Shown in pieces: positions 19,243 through 28,957 of a stretch of 31,055 nt of DNA (position 1 is its first letter; each line of letters starts with the position of its first letter). The notes under the pieces are model-generated. The model ran no database searches, was not told the DNA's origin, and saw only the letters and a program-made list of their open reading frames with translations. Source of the stretch: Phlyctochytrium arcticum. Lineage: Eukaryota; Chytridiomycota; Chytridiomycetes; Chytridiales; Chytridiaceae. The position numbers and the translations under genes are program-made. The stretch covers positions 1 through 31,055 of the forward strand of contig JAHLKI010000078.1 in the NCBI GenBank assembly GCA_025602905.1, given 5' to 3'.

Positions 19243-20027
19243 ATGGCTGCTAATGAGGGTGATCTCGTCCCCAGCTGGGCATCCCACCTCGCAGGATCCG
19301 TGCGAGTCGGCGGCGACTACCACAACACCCTCTCACCCCGCTCAGACCCACAATCATCCTTACTCGTACCACGGCAGCTGTCTATGGGCGATGATCCAAA
19401 CTCCCAGACAAGACGGAGTGTTGCCGTAAGTTGAAAATCCACCCAGCAGCTATGCCCAACGAACACATTCTAACCACTTCTTATCCCAACACACAGGCGA
19501 CAGTGTTTGCTGCCTTAGTAGCAGTAGCCATCATTCTCACCCTGTTTCGCCGGTACCTCATTGCTCGGACCCGGCTCAAATATCACACCCAGGACGCTGA
19601 CATTGAAATGCCGACCAACGACCGCCCAGACCCCGCCGTGTTCTTATTCACTAGCCCATCAACAACTCAACAATCGCAGTCAAACAGACATCAAGTGTAC
19701 AGACCCTCGGCTGAAATCCGGCGGGATGTTGCCAACCCCGCTGCCACAGCAATAAGCACATTTGACCCCGCTCCAGACTCGTTACCCCCACCTCCCCCAG
19801 CCTACTCCCGCGACTCCTTCTCAGCGTCATCACCATCTAATAGTCCATCCCCGAGTCCATTAGCAGCAGCAGACTACACTGCCCCACACGAAGGCCCTCC
19901 CCCACCACCACCAGCCATAACAACGACCGACGCATTGTCATCATCCGCAACACCCAATACGGCTCGTCCACCCTCTCCACCCCCAAGTTATGACTTCTCT
20001 GCCACTCGCCCGTCTACCGGTCAATAA
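19243..20027 (+). CDS. Small single-pass membrane protein with two PPxY motifs
   Basis: Two exons, 19243-19425 and 19497-20027, separated by a 71-bp phase-0 intron (gtaagt donor, ctaac branch-like site, cacacag acceptor); 237 residues. The first 61 residues are polar with no signal peptide. Residues about 62-78 (ATVFAALVAVAIILTLF) form one membrane span, followed at once by RRYLIARTR; by the positive-inside rule the C-terminal half is cytosolic. That half is Pro/Ser-rich with PPAY at about 161-164 and PPSY at about 223-226. PPxY motifs bind WW domains of NEDD4/Rsp5-type ubiquitin ligases, and fungi have several unrelated single-span Rsp5 adaptors of this layout. An adaptor or sorting role is therefore inferred, not shown. 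Not assignable to a named family by eye. Confidence 0.75.
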
Positions 20028-20652
20028 TGTGTATCTACCACCCCACAACATAATACGTAATCTACCCCCACCACATTTATTTGTACCTAATCTAGCACTC
20101 TTCTTTTACTTGCATTGCGGATCATTGTAGCAGATACATTAGTCTTGTCCATATATTGGGAGAAATGGACCATCAATAGCTACCAAACACTTTCTAATGA
20201 GTAGCAGACCCTTGATACCAACTCTACGCCCAAAACAAGAGTCTTATTATGTATACCCGCTCAACGAATAAAGCCATTCCCATGTACATATGCCTGGTCC
20301 AGCCGCAACAGTCGGCACCCCTCCTTCTGGATGAAATCAATCGTGCTCAGCTTCCATATGGCTTCTCGATCCCATCAGAAGCAACATGATGAGAGATGTG
20401 TTAGATCTGACGGAATATGCGGGGATAAATTTAAATGGCGGATAGGGCTGCAAGGAAGGCTAGCAAGGATTCCTCTCAGTAGGCCCGCAATGACAGTATA
20501 CATCTCATAGAGATTAAAGTATGAAAAAGGAAAAAGTACAATTAAACAGGGTAAAAGGGGAAATCAGATACAATACGCAAACAGGGCGCGTTCCAGAGCT
20601 ATACAATTGGCTCCATAATGTCCATAATATACACAATGTCTTTTACGTCTGT
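20028..20652. other. Convergent intergenic region
   Basis: Spacer between the 3' ends of the PPxY protein gene and the Gln-rich gene. An AATAAA at 20267 on the plus strand is a possible poly(A) signal for the left gene. AT-rich, no gene supported. Confidence 0.5.
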
Positions 20653-22849
20653 TCATCCTCGGCGAGATTTGAGCGAAAACGACGATACGGGACGCGGAAG
20701 TGGGATACGTGGTCGTCCTTGTTGTTCTTTCGGTTTTGATTCAGCTGTTGCTGCTGGCATAGTCTCGGGCGTCTCAGATTTACTACTACTATTACGAAAG
20801 AAGAGGCGGGACATGCGGTTTTGCTTTTTGGTTGTGGTGGATTGTTGGTCAGACGTGGGTGGTGGGGGTGATGGCGTAGGGTCAGGAGAGAGGGATACTG
20901 CTTTGATAGAAGGTGCCGATTTTTCAAGGGCAGAAGAAGAGGTTGACGGGGCAGGTGACGGTCCCTGCACCACTTTCTCGGCAGCAGCAGCAGCAGCAGG
21001 AACAGGAACAGCCATATGCGCACTACTCGTATCGGATGCAGAAGGGGTGGCAGGCGGCGTGACAACGTGATGGGTAGTCATAGCCAACTCCCTCAACGTT
21101 TTACTCGTCCGGAAATCGACATGAGTAAACTGCAAAAGCGGGGGTGGAGGGGGGAGTTGGCCTACTTGAAGATGTGACATGGCGTAGGATGAGGATTGAG
21201 GAGGAGGGGGGTAGAGGTCAGGAGTCAGTGGGGGTGTGTATTGGCCATAGTAGAATTGCTGATGAGGGATGCCAGTCACCAGCGACAGTGGACGCCGACG
21301 GCGGGTCGGATCGGGTTGTTGCATAGATGCGAGATGAGACCCGTTTTGGAAAATGGAAATGTCGGCGACCGAGTTGCGGTACGATAGAGGTGGTTGACCA
21401 CCGGATCGAGGGGTTCGACGTTGCTGTCCGCCGTACTGCTGTTGATTTTGCTGGTAGAACGCTTGTTGTTGCTGCTGCTGGTATACGGCTTGTTGTTCTT
21501 GTTGTTGTTGATAATAAAACTGCTGTTGCTGATACGCTAACCGATCCTGGGCCGCAGAAGGTGAAGATGAAGGAAACATGTTGCCCTTGGGGGGTGTCCC
21601 AGTCGGTAAATCGATATGACCCATGGATGCATGAGTCCGAGAATGTCGCTTTGATTTCGACGAGTGTGATCCACTCGAGGTAGAGGGAACATTTAACGAA
21701 ATCTCGGGTTGATTAACGGCCAAACTATGTCTTGACCGAGACCGCGACTGCGACTGATGTTTTTTCGATGAGCGTGGTCGTTCACGGTCGTCGACCAAGT
21801 ACTGTTCATGTAATGTAGCCGAAGAAGGGGTCCCGCCCCGACTGGACAATGCCGTTGGAGAATGGCTATACTGGTGTTGAGGAGGAGCAATGAGCAAGCC
21901 GAGGGGGGTATCTTCACTATCATGGTCAGAGTCGGCTTCAGATGCGGCCAGAATAGGCGCGTTACGCGGTACATGCGCGAATGCTCCGTGCTCCGACATT
22001 CGACGCCCCTGGCGCGCCAACTGCTGATGATGGTGCAAACTGGCTGGATCTATTGCTGAAGCTTGCCGGACGGGTAAGGGCAGGTACATGGGTCCTTGGG
22101 TAGGTCCATAAACCATTGAGCTGCGACGAGTAGATGGATGGGGAACAACTGGAGGGGACGAGCGCGATACGCTACTGCCAAAATAGTCTGCCGTGCTCGA
22201 CATTCGCCGGCTGGATAGGGATTACAAAGTAAATAATCCAGTCTTTCGCAAATGACAACGTCCAAATATACCTTTTCTTCTCTGCAGCAGCCATAGTAGC
22301 AGCACCAATGGGTGTAGGAGGAGTGCTGGCGGTCGACGGAGTTCCGGGGGTCCGAGCGGGGTTGGAAGCCGGCGGCAGGGGGGGCGAGGTCGGTAAGTGA
22401 AAAGTAAACGAGACACACGACTGACGTTTCATTTCCTTTGATCGTTTCTTCTTGATGTCCTGTTGCTGTTGGAGTCTTTGTTGCGCATGCGACTGCATGA
22501 TTCCGAGGACGTCGCCGAGCAGATCGTCATCGCCGTCAGTTGTTGTCAAAGGCTTTCCGATGGTTTTGTGACTGTTTTTAGGGTCGTCATGTTTGTGCCC
22601 CGACCGTGCCGGATGAACACAATCTCGTGAGACGGACGCGGAAGTCATTGTCGTTGTCGTCGGCCCTGTCGTCGTTGTTGATGAGCCTGAAAATGCAGGT
22701 GTGGTTGCGATCGATGTCGCTCCTCCCTTCAACCGATCCAAGGATAAGGACAGATGCGACGTGCTGCTCCGTTCCTGGTTATCATTGCTCGTCGCGGATT
22801 GGCCATTCATCGGAGCAGCAGCAAGCGGTTCCTCGCAAAACGGCGGCAT
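20653..22849 (-). CDS. Gln/Ser/Pro-rich low-complexity protein of unknown function, two exons
   Basis: Exon 1 is 22849-22272 and exon 2 is 22210-20653, joined across a 61-bp intron (gtatat donor, tatccag acceptor) with matching phase, giving 711 residues. Exon 1 includes DDLLGDVLGIMQSHAQQRLQ followed by basic KKKRSKEMKR. Exon 2 has SDHDSEDTPLGLLI, an RS-rich region (QSQSRSRSRH), a Gln-rich tract coded around 21430-21540 (with Tyr, QQQQFYYQQQQEQQ), and a proline-rich C-terminal half with PPPP runs. It ends with basic SSFSLKSRRG. Such composition occurs in fungal cell-polarity, RNA-binding and transcription factors, but I see no diagnostic domain. The ATG at 22849 is the first in the open exon-1 frame. 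Convergent with the PPxY gene and divergent from the BRD8-like gene. Confidence 0.7.
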
Positions 22850-23267
22850 CTTCTGTGGTTTGCGCTATGTATATACAAAGTTGTCTCCAACAGTTCCTGC
22901 TGTCAAAAGGGCCACCTGGAATCACTTTGTCAGGACGTGCCAAACTTCTTCCTTGCTACTGCAAGTTGTCCTCCTCGTCCTAGTCCTGCTCGCCTTAGTC
23001 GCCGTTAACGTTCTGAACGTCCTTTATGTACAAGTAGTAAGACTGATTGTAAGGATTGTAAGGAGGAAATGGAATGGAAGGAGGAAAAAAGAGGTCCCTG
23101 GAAAATCGCAATTTTCGCAAGCCGAGCGGGTGACTCACACTCCTGCCGCAGGCCGGTGGCTGTGCATTTTCATTTCGAGGGGAGCGAAGTTCCAAATTCC
23201 GTCGCGCTTTCGGCGTCAGAAAACTTCAATCCCAATCTGCAAAAAAGTCAAGATCATCTGCCGCCCC
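22850..23267. other. Divergent promoter region, Gln-rich gene / BRD8-like gene
   Basis: 418 bp between two start codons. The pentad 'gattgtaagg' occurs twice in tandem near 23045-23065. A plus-strand open frame crosses this spacer into the BRD8-like gene, but it has no ATG context or family support. No RNA gene recognised. Confidence 0.45.
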
Positions 23268-25047
23268 ATGGCCACTACTACCTCCTCACAACAGTCAACA
23301 TCAACGCCCCTCCATCACCCACCAGACCCTCCTTTACCCGACACCTGGACCGTCCTTGAAAATCTCATCCTGGCGCAGGCCGTCTACAAACACGGCGAAG
23401 ACTCTTGGGCCCAGGTCGCCAAAGTCCTCCGGGGTCACGCTGCCCTTGACCGGCCCATGGAGTTTTTCACGCCCAAGGTGCGTACCTTTCAGATGCTCCT
23501 TTTGGGTTCAAGTTCAACTCATGCCGGTTATATTTGTTAGAATTGCGAAAAACAGTACCAGGCGCTATTATCGGCCGTATTGGGGTAACGTCAGTCATTG
23601 CCCCATCCTGAACTCTTGTTCTAATGTATGTTTACAGAGATGAGCAGTTTCTCCTCGCTGGACAAGGTAATACTCAAATGTTCCTTTCAAATTCTACCAA
23701 ATCTGACCAAATGATCAGATATGCCCCCCGTAGCAAAGCTAGCTCGCAGGCTCCATTTGCAACGGATCGAGGAAGTCAAGGAAATTCTCAAACGAGATGA
23801 ACAAGAGTTTCGGTAAGTTATTAACTTTTGGTCACGCAAAACCAAAAGCATGAACTGAACACCGTTTTCCTATAGACAACTGGTGCAAGATATTGAAGAA
23901 ATCAAGAATGGGCGGTGGGATGATAAACTTCGACATGAATTCAAAGCACAGCAAGCGCGGGCAGATGAAGGCACGGAACAACCACCAGCCTCGGACTTGC
24001 CGACGAATGAGGAAGGGAATACGGAGGCCATGGATGTGGACAGCGAGTCGCTTGTAGACAATGAGGCAGATGGCGAGCCAGCAGATAATGACGAGGACCA
24101 AGGGGAAGGCACCTCTATCTCACCTCGCCGCAATGATGATCCCATGCAGATTGAGGCGGCCTCAAACGCCAGTTGTGCAGATGACACGCCCCGAGAAACG
24201 CCAGAACCTGTCGATGTGGACAGCGAGGCTGAAGTTGACGCGCCAACGCAATCGGTGATAACAAAGTCTAGTACCAGTGCACAAGAAGTATCTAATGCCA
24301 TGGACGAAGACGTGACTATTATTCCATCAGGTTTATATCAATCAACATTCCCACAACTCAAAAACCTTACTCACACACAACTTTTTGACAGAGTCAACAC
24401 CGACGATACCACCACCACCACCATCAACAACAACCTCCAAACCCCCCAAAATCCCGTCCCTCAGCCCAGCTCCTTCCATCACTCCCTCAAATTCAACCCC
24501 AAAACCCCTCCACAACATCAACAACCAACCCCAAAACGCATCCTCATCCCCGTCTTCGCCCTCCCACGACCCCTCCATCCTCCAAACCTGGAAAAAAACC
24601 GTCAATTTCATATTGGCCAAGATTGCCGATCACCGCTACGGCAACGTCTTTTCGACGCCCGTCAAGGAAGAAGGCTACGGCGCGGTGGTCAAGCAGCCCA
24701 TGTCGCTTGACCTCGTCCGGGCTCGTGTGCGGAAAGGAATCACGACCACCACACCCGCGTTTCATCGGGATTTGTTGTTGATGCTGGCGAATGCCATCAT
24801 GTATAATAGTGAGGATTCGGAAGTGTTTGGGATGGCTTTGGAGATGAAGGCATTTGTAGATGCCGAGTTGGGGAGTTTGACAAAATATGGGGCTGATCCG
24901 GGGCGGGCGAGTGTGGAAGTTGAGAGTCTCAAGGGAGATGAGGGAAGCGAGGGGCCTGGCGAGATGGAGGACGAGGAGCCTGATGGAGAAGAGGAGGTCA
25001 CGGTGGTCGAATCGGACGTAAAGTCAGAACTGCCACCGCCGACATGA
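23268..25047 (+). CDS. BRD8: BRD8-like SANT plus bromodomain protein (NuA4/TIP60-type complex subunit)
   Basis: Six exons, about 495 residues: 23268-23477, 23541-23584, 23638-23666, exon 4 ending 23812, 23876-24330 and 24392-25047. Introns are short GT-AG (51 to about 82 bp). The acceptor of intron 3 is uncertain (about 23717-23719 or 23748). Residues about 26-80 (TWTVLENLILAQAVYKHGED, SWAQVAKVL, NCEKQYQALL) match the N-terminal SANT-like domain of BRD8. A following helical stretch, RIEEVKEILKRDEQEFRQL, matches the BRD8 'RVEELKKVI' coiled region. An acidic disordered linker precedes the C-terminal bromodomain (about residues 340-435) with WKKTVNFILAKIADHRYGNV and the acetyl-lysine-binding Asn in NAIMYNSEDSEVF. 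BRD8 proteins are accessory subunits of histone acetyltransferase complexes. The tail is Glu/Asp-rich. Convergent with SmB. Confidence 0.85.
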
Positions 25048-25238
25048 TGTTCTCATATAGCGCTCCAGCTTTTGTAAATAATATTTGCTCTGAAACCTGT
25101 GAATATAGTATGGTGTGCAGAAGGTTGTCGGCAGAAATTGAGAGAGCCAAGTGCAGTGGAAACACACAGTTTGATTTTAGAAACGTCAACACAAAGCGAC
25201 ATACGAAACATAATATACAGAGTTAAAAGGGTAAAAAC

Positions 25239-26082
25239 TTATTGTTGAGGTGGGTGAAAGTTGGGTGGAGGCCCTGGTGGGAATCCAGGTCGTGGTGGTG
25301 GCATCCCTCCGGGTGGTGGACGGAAGCCGGGAGGAGGGGGTCGGAAGCCTTGCGGGGGCATGGGCATGCCACGACCGAAGGGGGGCATACCGCCTGGTGG
25401 GGGACCCATCGGGGGGCCACCTGGTCTTGGAGGCATACCAGGCATTCCCATTGGTGGGCCCATAGGTGGGCGGCCGTACTGCATTGGAGGAGCTCCGATG
25501 CCTCCCCGTCCCATAGGATTCATCATTCCTGGTGCTGGGCCACCGACTCCGCGAACAGGACCTGCCAAACCTATATATCAAGATAATTTAGCAAATGATG
25601 GCGATATATTTCAGTGATTCTAAATAACATACCCATTGGGGGCATGCCAGCAGGAGCCATTGGCAATCCACGACCCGCCGGTCGTCCCATTCCCGGTCCG
25701 CCCATACTTGCGGCCGTTTTGGCTCGCACTTCATCCGATGGTGGCGGCGGAGACTCTACACTCAAGCTGACAATCATTTCTCCTCTCAGAATGACTAATC
25801 CCAATGTACGCTTCTCCTCCCGCTCCATTCCGCTGTTGCCCTTTGGTTTTATCCGTCGAAACTCTTCACAGTCAGCAAGGACGATATTCATGTACTTGTC
25901 AAAAGCGAGCATCTGGCCAATAAGTGTTCGGCCATCTTGGACAATGATTCGAAGCCGGTAGTTTAGCAGATTCAGGATCTTGGAGGTACGTGCTGCAGAC
26001 TGAGATCGAGGTTAGTTTGATCTTGCTACAACTTTCGCGAGATAGGCCGGCTGTCTGCCGGTACGAGTGTGAAACCTACCAT
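25239..26082 (-). CDS. SMB1: Spliceosomal core protein SmB (snRNP-associated protein B)
   Basis: Exons 26082-26080 (ATG only), 25999-25633 and 25570-25239; introns of 80 bp (gtaggt...ctcag) and 62 bp (gtatgt...atatag); 233 residues, frame consistent throughout. SmB is one of seven Sm proteins forming the ring on U1, U2, U4 and U5 snRNAs. The Sm1 motif ([27 protein letters not shown]) and Sm2 motif ([17 protein letters not shown]) are clear, and [11 protein letters not shown] is diagnostic of SmB/SmN. The C-terminal tail is Pro/Gly/Met-rich ([15 protein letters not shown] repeats), as in animal SmB and longer than in budding yeast. The ATG-only first exon is required because no in-frame ATG otherwise precedes the Sm fold. 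Convergent with the BRD8-like gene, 191 bp apart. Confidence 0.93.
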
Positions 26083-26605
26083 ATTGAACAGTCTTTCGTG
26101 TAGTAGGTATCGATTAGGCTATTTAGGTCAACGTGAATGGCGCGATCGTTGGTTGACTCGTGTGTGTGTGGGCAGATTCCGTGTCCTTCGGCAAGTTTTC
26201 CCCAATCGTAAATCCGACAAAGCAAGTTGATGGGCCTCTCGGTCAAAAATCTGTTGTCGTTGTTTCTGGGTTCCGATGGACGTTGCCGATGGATGGATGG
26301 ATGGATGGAAATCCGCGGATGGCTCTCGGTTCTTTCCGTGGCTGTCGCCCAACTTCCAAAGGCCAGGCCGCCAGGGGTATACCGGTGGCGGGCAGCTTCA
26401 TGGAGGCCGAAAACGGACAGAGAGTGAGAAGCCAGCCACCAGGCACGACCTCTCGTTTTGACTTTGGAGTCGTCCTCCAACGCGAAACTGCGAATTGAAC
26501 CCACTATTATTGTTCGTATTGAAAGGTATGGCAGGAAAAGCGACCATACAATTCATGCAACTCACTACCCGTTCTTTTAGAAAATAAGCCCTCAAAAGGA
26601 CTTTC
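26083..26605. other. Divergent promoter region, SmB / membrane protein gene
   Basis: 523 bp between start codons. It contains a short GATG microsatellite (26288-26309). Short ORFs on both strands show no family features. A pyrimidine-rich stretch at 26570-26580 ending in ttttag could be the 3' end of a leader intron for the right-hand gene, but this is not certain. Confidence 0.45.
26288..26309 (+). repeat. GATG microsatellite
   Basis: Five perfect GATG units plus GA in the spacer between two divergent genes. Likely length-variable; no function implied. Confidence 0.9.
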
Positions 26606-27985
26606 ATGCCGTCAACCGTAGCGCATGCCTTGGTGACCTTTGGCACCGGTCTGGTGCTGCATACTCTATCCAACAAACGCTTTACAGCATTACACATCTT
26701 TCTCCTGACCCTGCATTCTACCAATGGCCCAGACATTGGTTCCGTCGTCGAATTTCTGCTTCAGGGCTTCTATCCTCGGCTAGGGACGTGGTTTATGCAG
26801 ATTGTGCACACACCCATTGGATACCCGTTGACGCTTGGCTTACTATGGACGTTTCTGGGGATATGGATGAGCAAAAAAGACTTGGTGTGGTGGGGAGGTT
26901 GGTGTCCCATACGAGTCCTGCCGCGGTCGTATGCATGGAATACCGTGCAGGAGCGTGTGGGGGGAAAAACGTATGCGGGCGGGGAGCCGTCAGTGGATAC
27001 AGAGACATTACTTAATAGCGAGGATACGGATGAGCTGGGAAGAAGCAGAGATAGGCGATATGTGCGGGACTTGAGTACCGCATTCGATGAGCAGGATCTC
27101 GATCGACATTTTACGGACGCAACCCCACCTCCTACTCCCCCATTACCTCGCGCAACAACAATAGCTTCCTCTCCCGAATCTACGCGCCTAAAGCAAATGG
27201 ACAACAACCTCGACATGGAAAGCATTTCAAGACGGCGGCACGCCATATTTGCCTGGTCCTCATTAACATTCCGTACGTCATGGGCTTTAGCATGGGCGGG
27301 CGGCCTGCTCCATTTTCGAATGGATACACTATACGAAGATAACGGCAATGACCCACTCTATCGATGGATCATTTCAACAGGCTATTGGGAACCAGGGGCA
27401 AACGACGTTATAGAACCAAGCGTCGTGCTTGCATTCCTGTGTGCGCTAGGCGGATTACTTTTCACATTTGCGCTGCTTTATACTAGCCTTCGTGACACGG
27501 TCCCCCTACCTCAATTTGCTCGGCTTTATTTGTGGAAAATTGCTCAGCGACCCCATGGAACTGCACGAGTGATGGGATTCGTAACGGGAGGAATAACCGT
27601 GGCGTATGCGCTCTTTGTATGGTCTCGAGTACGACGAGACCCGCGGATTCCAGCGGTAGGAGAAGAGGCGGATTTGGGGGTGCTCGTCTTTGAATCAATC
27701 ACCGGAATACTTCCTCTTTTGTTCTGCCTGGGGTCGATGCCGTCGCAACCTTTGCCTGACGGAGGCGAAGAGGTTTGGTCGGTACCACGGCCCTCATCGG
27801 CATCTCCATCCTCATATCTGGCCAGCAAATCGGATAAGGTGCAAATGGCGGATGACGCTAGACGTCGTCAGGCCCTTGTAGACGAGGAATTGGGGCTGGG
27901 CATGCAAGACATGTTGAGCGCTTTTGATACCCGAGGCGGGGCTCGCCCTGTTGATGCAGTGGGACTTTCCAAGCAATCAGTTTGA
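26606..27985 (+). CDS. Multi-pass membrane protein, possibly YdjM/DUF457-like hydrolase fold
   Basis: Single exon, 459 residues. Hydrophobic segments lie at about residues 5-20, 62-88, 215-237, 273-295, 323-341 and 357-376, so five or six spans are likely. The N-terminal 90 residues carry His7 (MPSTVAHAL), Asp43 (NGPDIGS) and His68 (QIVHTPIGYPL). This resembles the H, PDID and H-x-x-x-HS pattern of YdjM/DUF457-type membrane proteins annotated as metal-dependent hydrolases. The match is by pattern only and some residues differ, so the function is tentative. Residues about 115-210 form a polar loop (TPPPTPPLP), and the last 80 residues are polar with RRRQALVDEELGLGMQDML. The ATG at 26606 is followed directly by the conserved-looking N-terminus. 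Confidence 0.75.
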   Translation: MPSTVAHALVTFGTGLVLHTLSNKRFTALHIFLLTLHSTNGPDIGSVVEFLLQGFYPRLGTWFMQIVHTPIGYPLTLGLLWTFLGIWMSKKDLVWWGGWCPIRVLPRSYAWNTVQERVGGKTYAGGEPSVDTETLLNSEDTDELGRSRDRRYVRDLSTAFDEQDLDRHFTDATPPPTPPLPRATTIASSPESTRLKQMDNNLDMESISRRRHAIFAWSSLTFRTSWALAWAGGLLHFRMDTLYEDNGNDPLYRWIISTGYWEPGANDVIEPSVVLAFLCALGGLLFTFALLYTSLRDTVPLPQFARLYLWKIAQRPHGTARVMGFVTGGITVAYALFVWSRVRRDPRIPAVGEEADLGVLVFESITGILPLLFCLGSMPSQPLPDGGEEVWSVPRPSSASPSSYLASKSDKVQMADDARRRQALVDEELGLGMQDMLSAFDTRGGARPVDAVGLSKQSV

Positions 27986-28852
27986 TTAAGGATCCTGATT
28001 TTTTTGATTCTGATGACATTCAATGTCACTCATACATTTTGTACTTGCTGTATTTTGCCCATCGGCGAATGAAAACTCGTCACAGAGGTAACAAACACAT
28101 TAAGCAGAAAGATGATATATAGCTCCACATCGCTCGAGAGATAGCCCCAGCCAAAGTCGAGACTGTCGTCGTTCAAGCAAATGACCGCTATTCGTACGCA
28201 GGTATAACTGAGTCTAGTACGACGATTCGAGCATCCCAAAAAAAAGCGTTTGCTCCTTGCATCAAGCGCCTCGGTACGACAACGCAAGTATCCAGATTTG
28301 TTCTATTTTTTTCCACGTTAGGGCAGTCTCACTGGATTTGTGTCTGTGCGTCCCAAACTGTTTACACATTTTGTTTCCACAATTCCACCCGACAATGAGG
28401 GTCAGAGTGCTGAGTCCTGGGGACCAATTTAACGTATGTATGCATATACCTAACTAAGTTCCAATTTATTCATGTTTATTTACGTTTTCCTTCTCTGTGA
28501 TCGACAGAATGCATCCCGGCCAAATGGCGGTGGGTTTATCAATTCATTCCGGCCATCTGGCGATATTTACATTTGTTTGCTCCACAAACCTTTTTTTTCC
28601 ACGTTTTGGCATGAGATATTTCACAGAATGCCCATCTTTTTTACGCTATTTCACAGAATGCCCCTCTTTTGTTTTATTTCACAGAATGCCCTCGGGCATT
28701 CTCGGTAATGCCGGCAAAAGCCGGAATGTTGGTTATAAATTACAAGGCTATGTGATACATTAAGATCTGAGCTTCGTTCTGGCTCAAGTTCTCCTCAGAC
28801 TTCTCCTCCCCCTACGCTCCTCGACTTATCCCCGCTTTCTAACCTTCTCTGA
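27986..28852. other. Intergenic region before the MULE remnant
   Basis: No gene supported. Near the left end is a small hairpin, tgacatt-c-aatgtca (28013-28027). The part from 28504 is the repeat and hairpin cluster described separately. A poly-pyrimidine stretch precedes the TATA box at 28853. Confidence 0.5.
28504..28727 (+). repeat. Cluster of short tandem and inverted repeats
   Basis: tatttcacagaatgccc occurs three times (28617-28633, 28647-28663, 28675-28691), spaced 30 and 28 bases apart; the core acagaatgc occurs a fourth time at 28504. The third copy runs into a perfect palindrome, agaatgccc-tc-gggcattct (28683-28702), followed by ccggc-aaaa-gccgg (28711-28724). The sequence cattccggc at 28545-28553 is the inverse of gccggaatg at 28719-28727. 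Two related cat(t/c)ccggcca segments lie at about 28512 and 28545. This may be the subterminal region of a transposable element, but no matching right end was found in the window. Confidence 0.8.
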
Positions 28853-28858
28853 TATAAA
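28853..28858 (+). promoter_or_regulatory. TATA box upstream of the MULE transposase
   Basis: TATAAA lies about 100 bases before the chosen ATG at 28958, after a C/T-rich stretch, the usual arrangement for a fungal promoter. Prediction by eye only. Confidence 0.4.
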
Positions 28859-28957
28859 ACTGCACTCGAGTGAGTAATAACATTGGCGTCGCTGATTCAA
28901 GTATCCTCTGAAACTTCGACTATTAGCAGCTTTGATCTACGGCACTGCAAATTTCCA

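Noticed and set aside
18872..19429. 185-codon ORF overlapping the PPxY gene's first exon
   Set aside because: It is in another frame from the membrane-span exon and ends just past the gtaagt donor; the spliced gene explains the region better.
22701..23267. Long plus-strand open frame running into the BRD8-like gene
   Set aside because: It is antisense to exon 1 of the Gln-rich gene, has no homology, and the SANT domain begins just after the ATG at 23268.
25242..25617. Gly-rich ORFs antisense to the SmB C-terminus
   Set aside because: They are the reverse complement of Pro/Gly-rich codons of a clearly recognised gene and have no start context or family.
28617..28691. CRISPR-like regularly spaced repeats
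   Set aside because: Only three 17-bp copies with short, similar pyrimidine-rich spacers, in eukaryotic DNA.
28497..28763. 88-codon ORF upstream of the MULE
   Set aside because: Its repeated YFTECPSF peptide is only the translation of the tandem DNA repeat.
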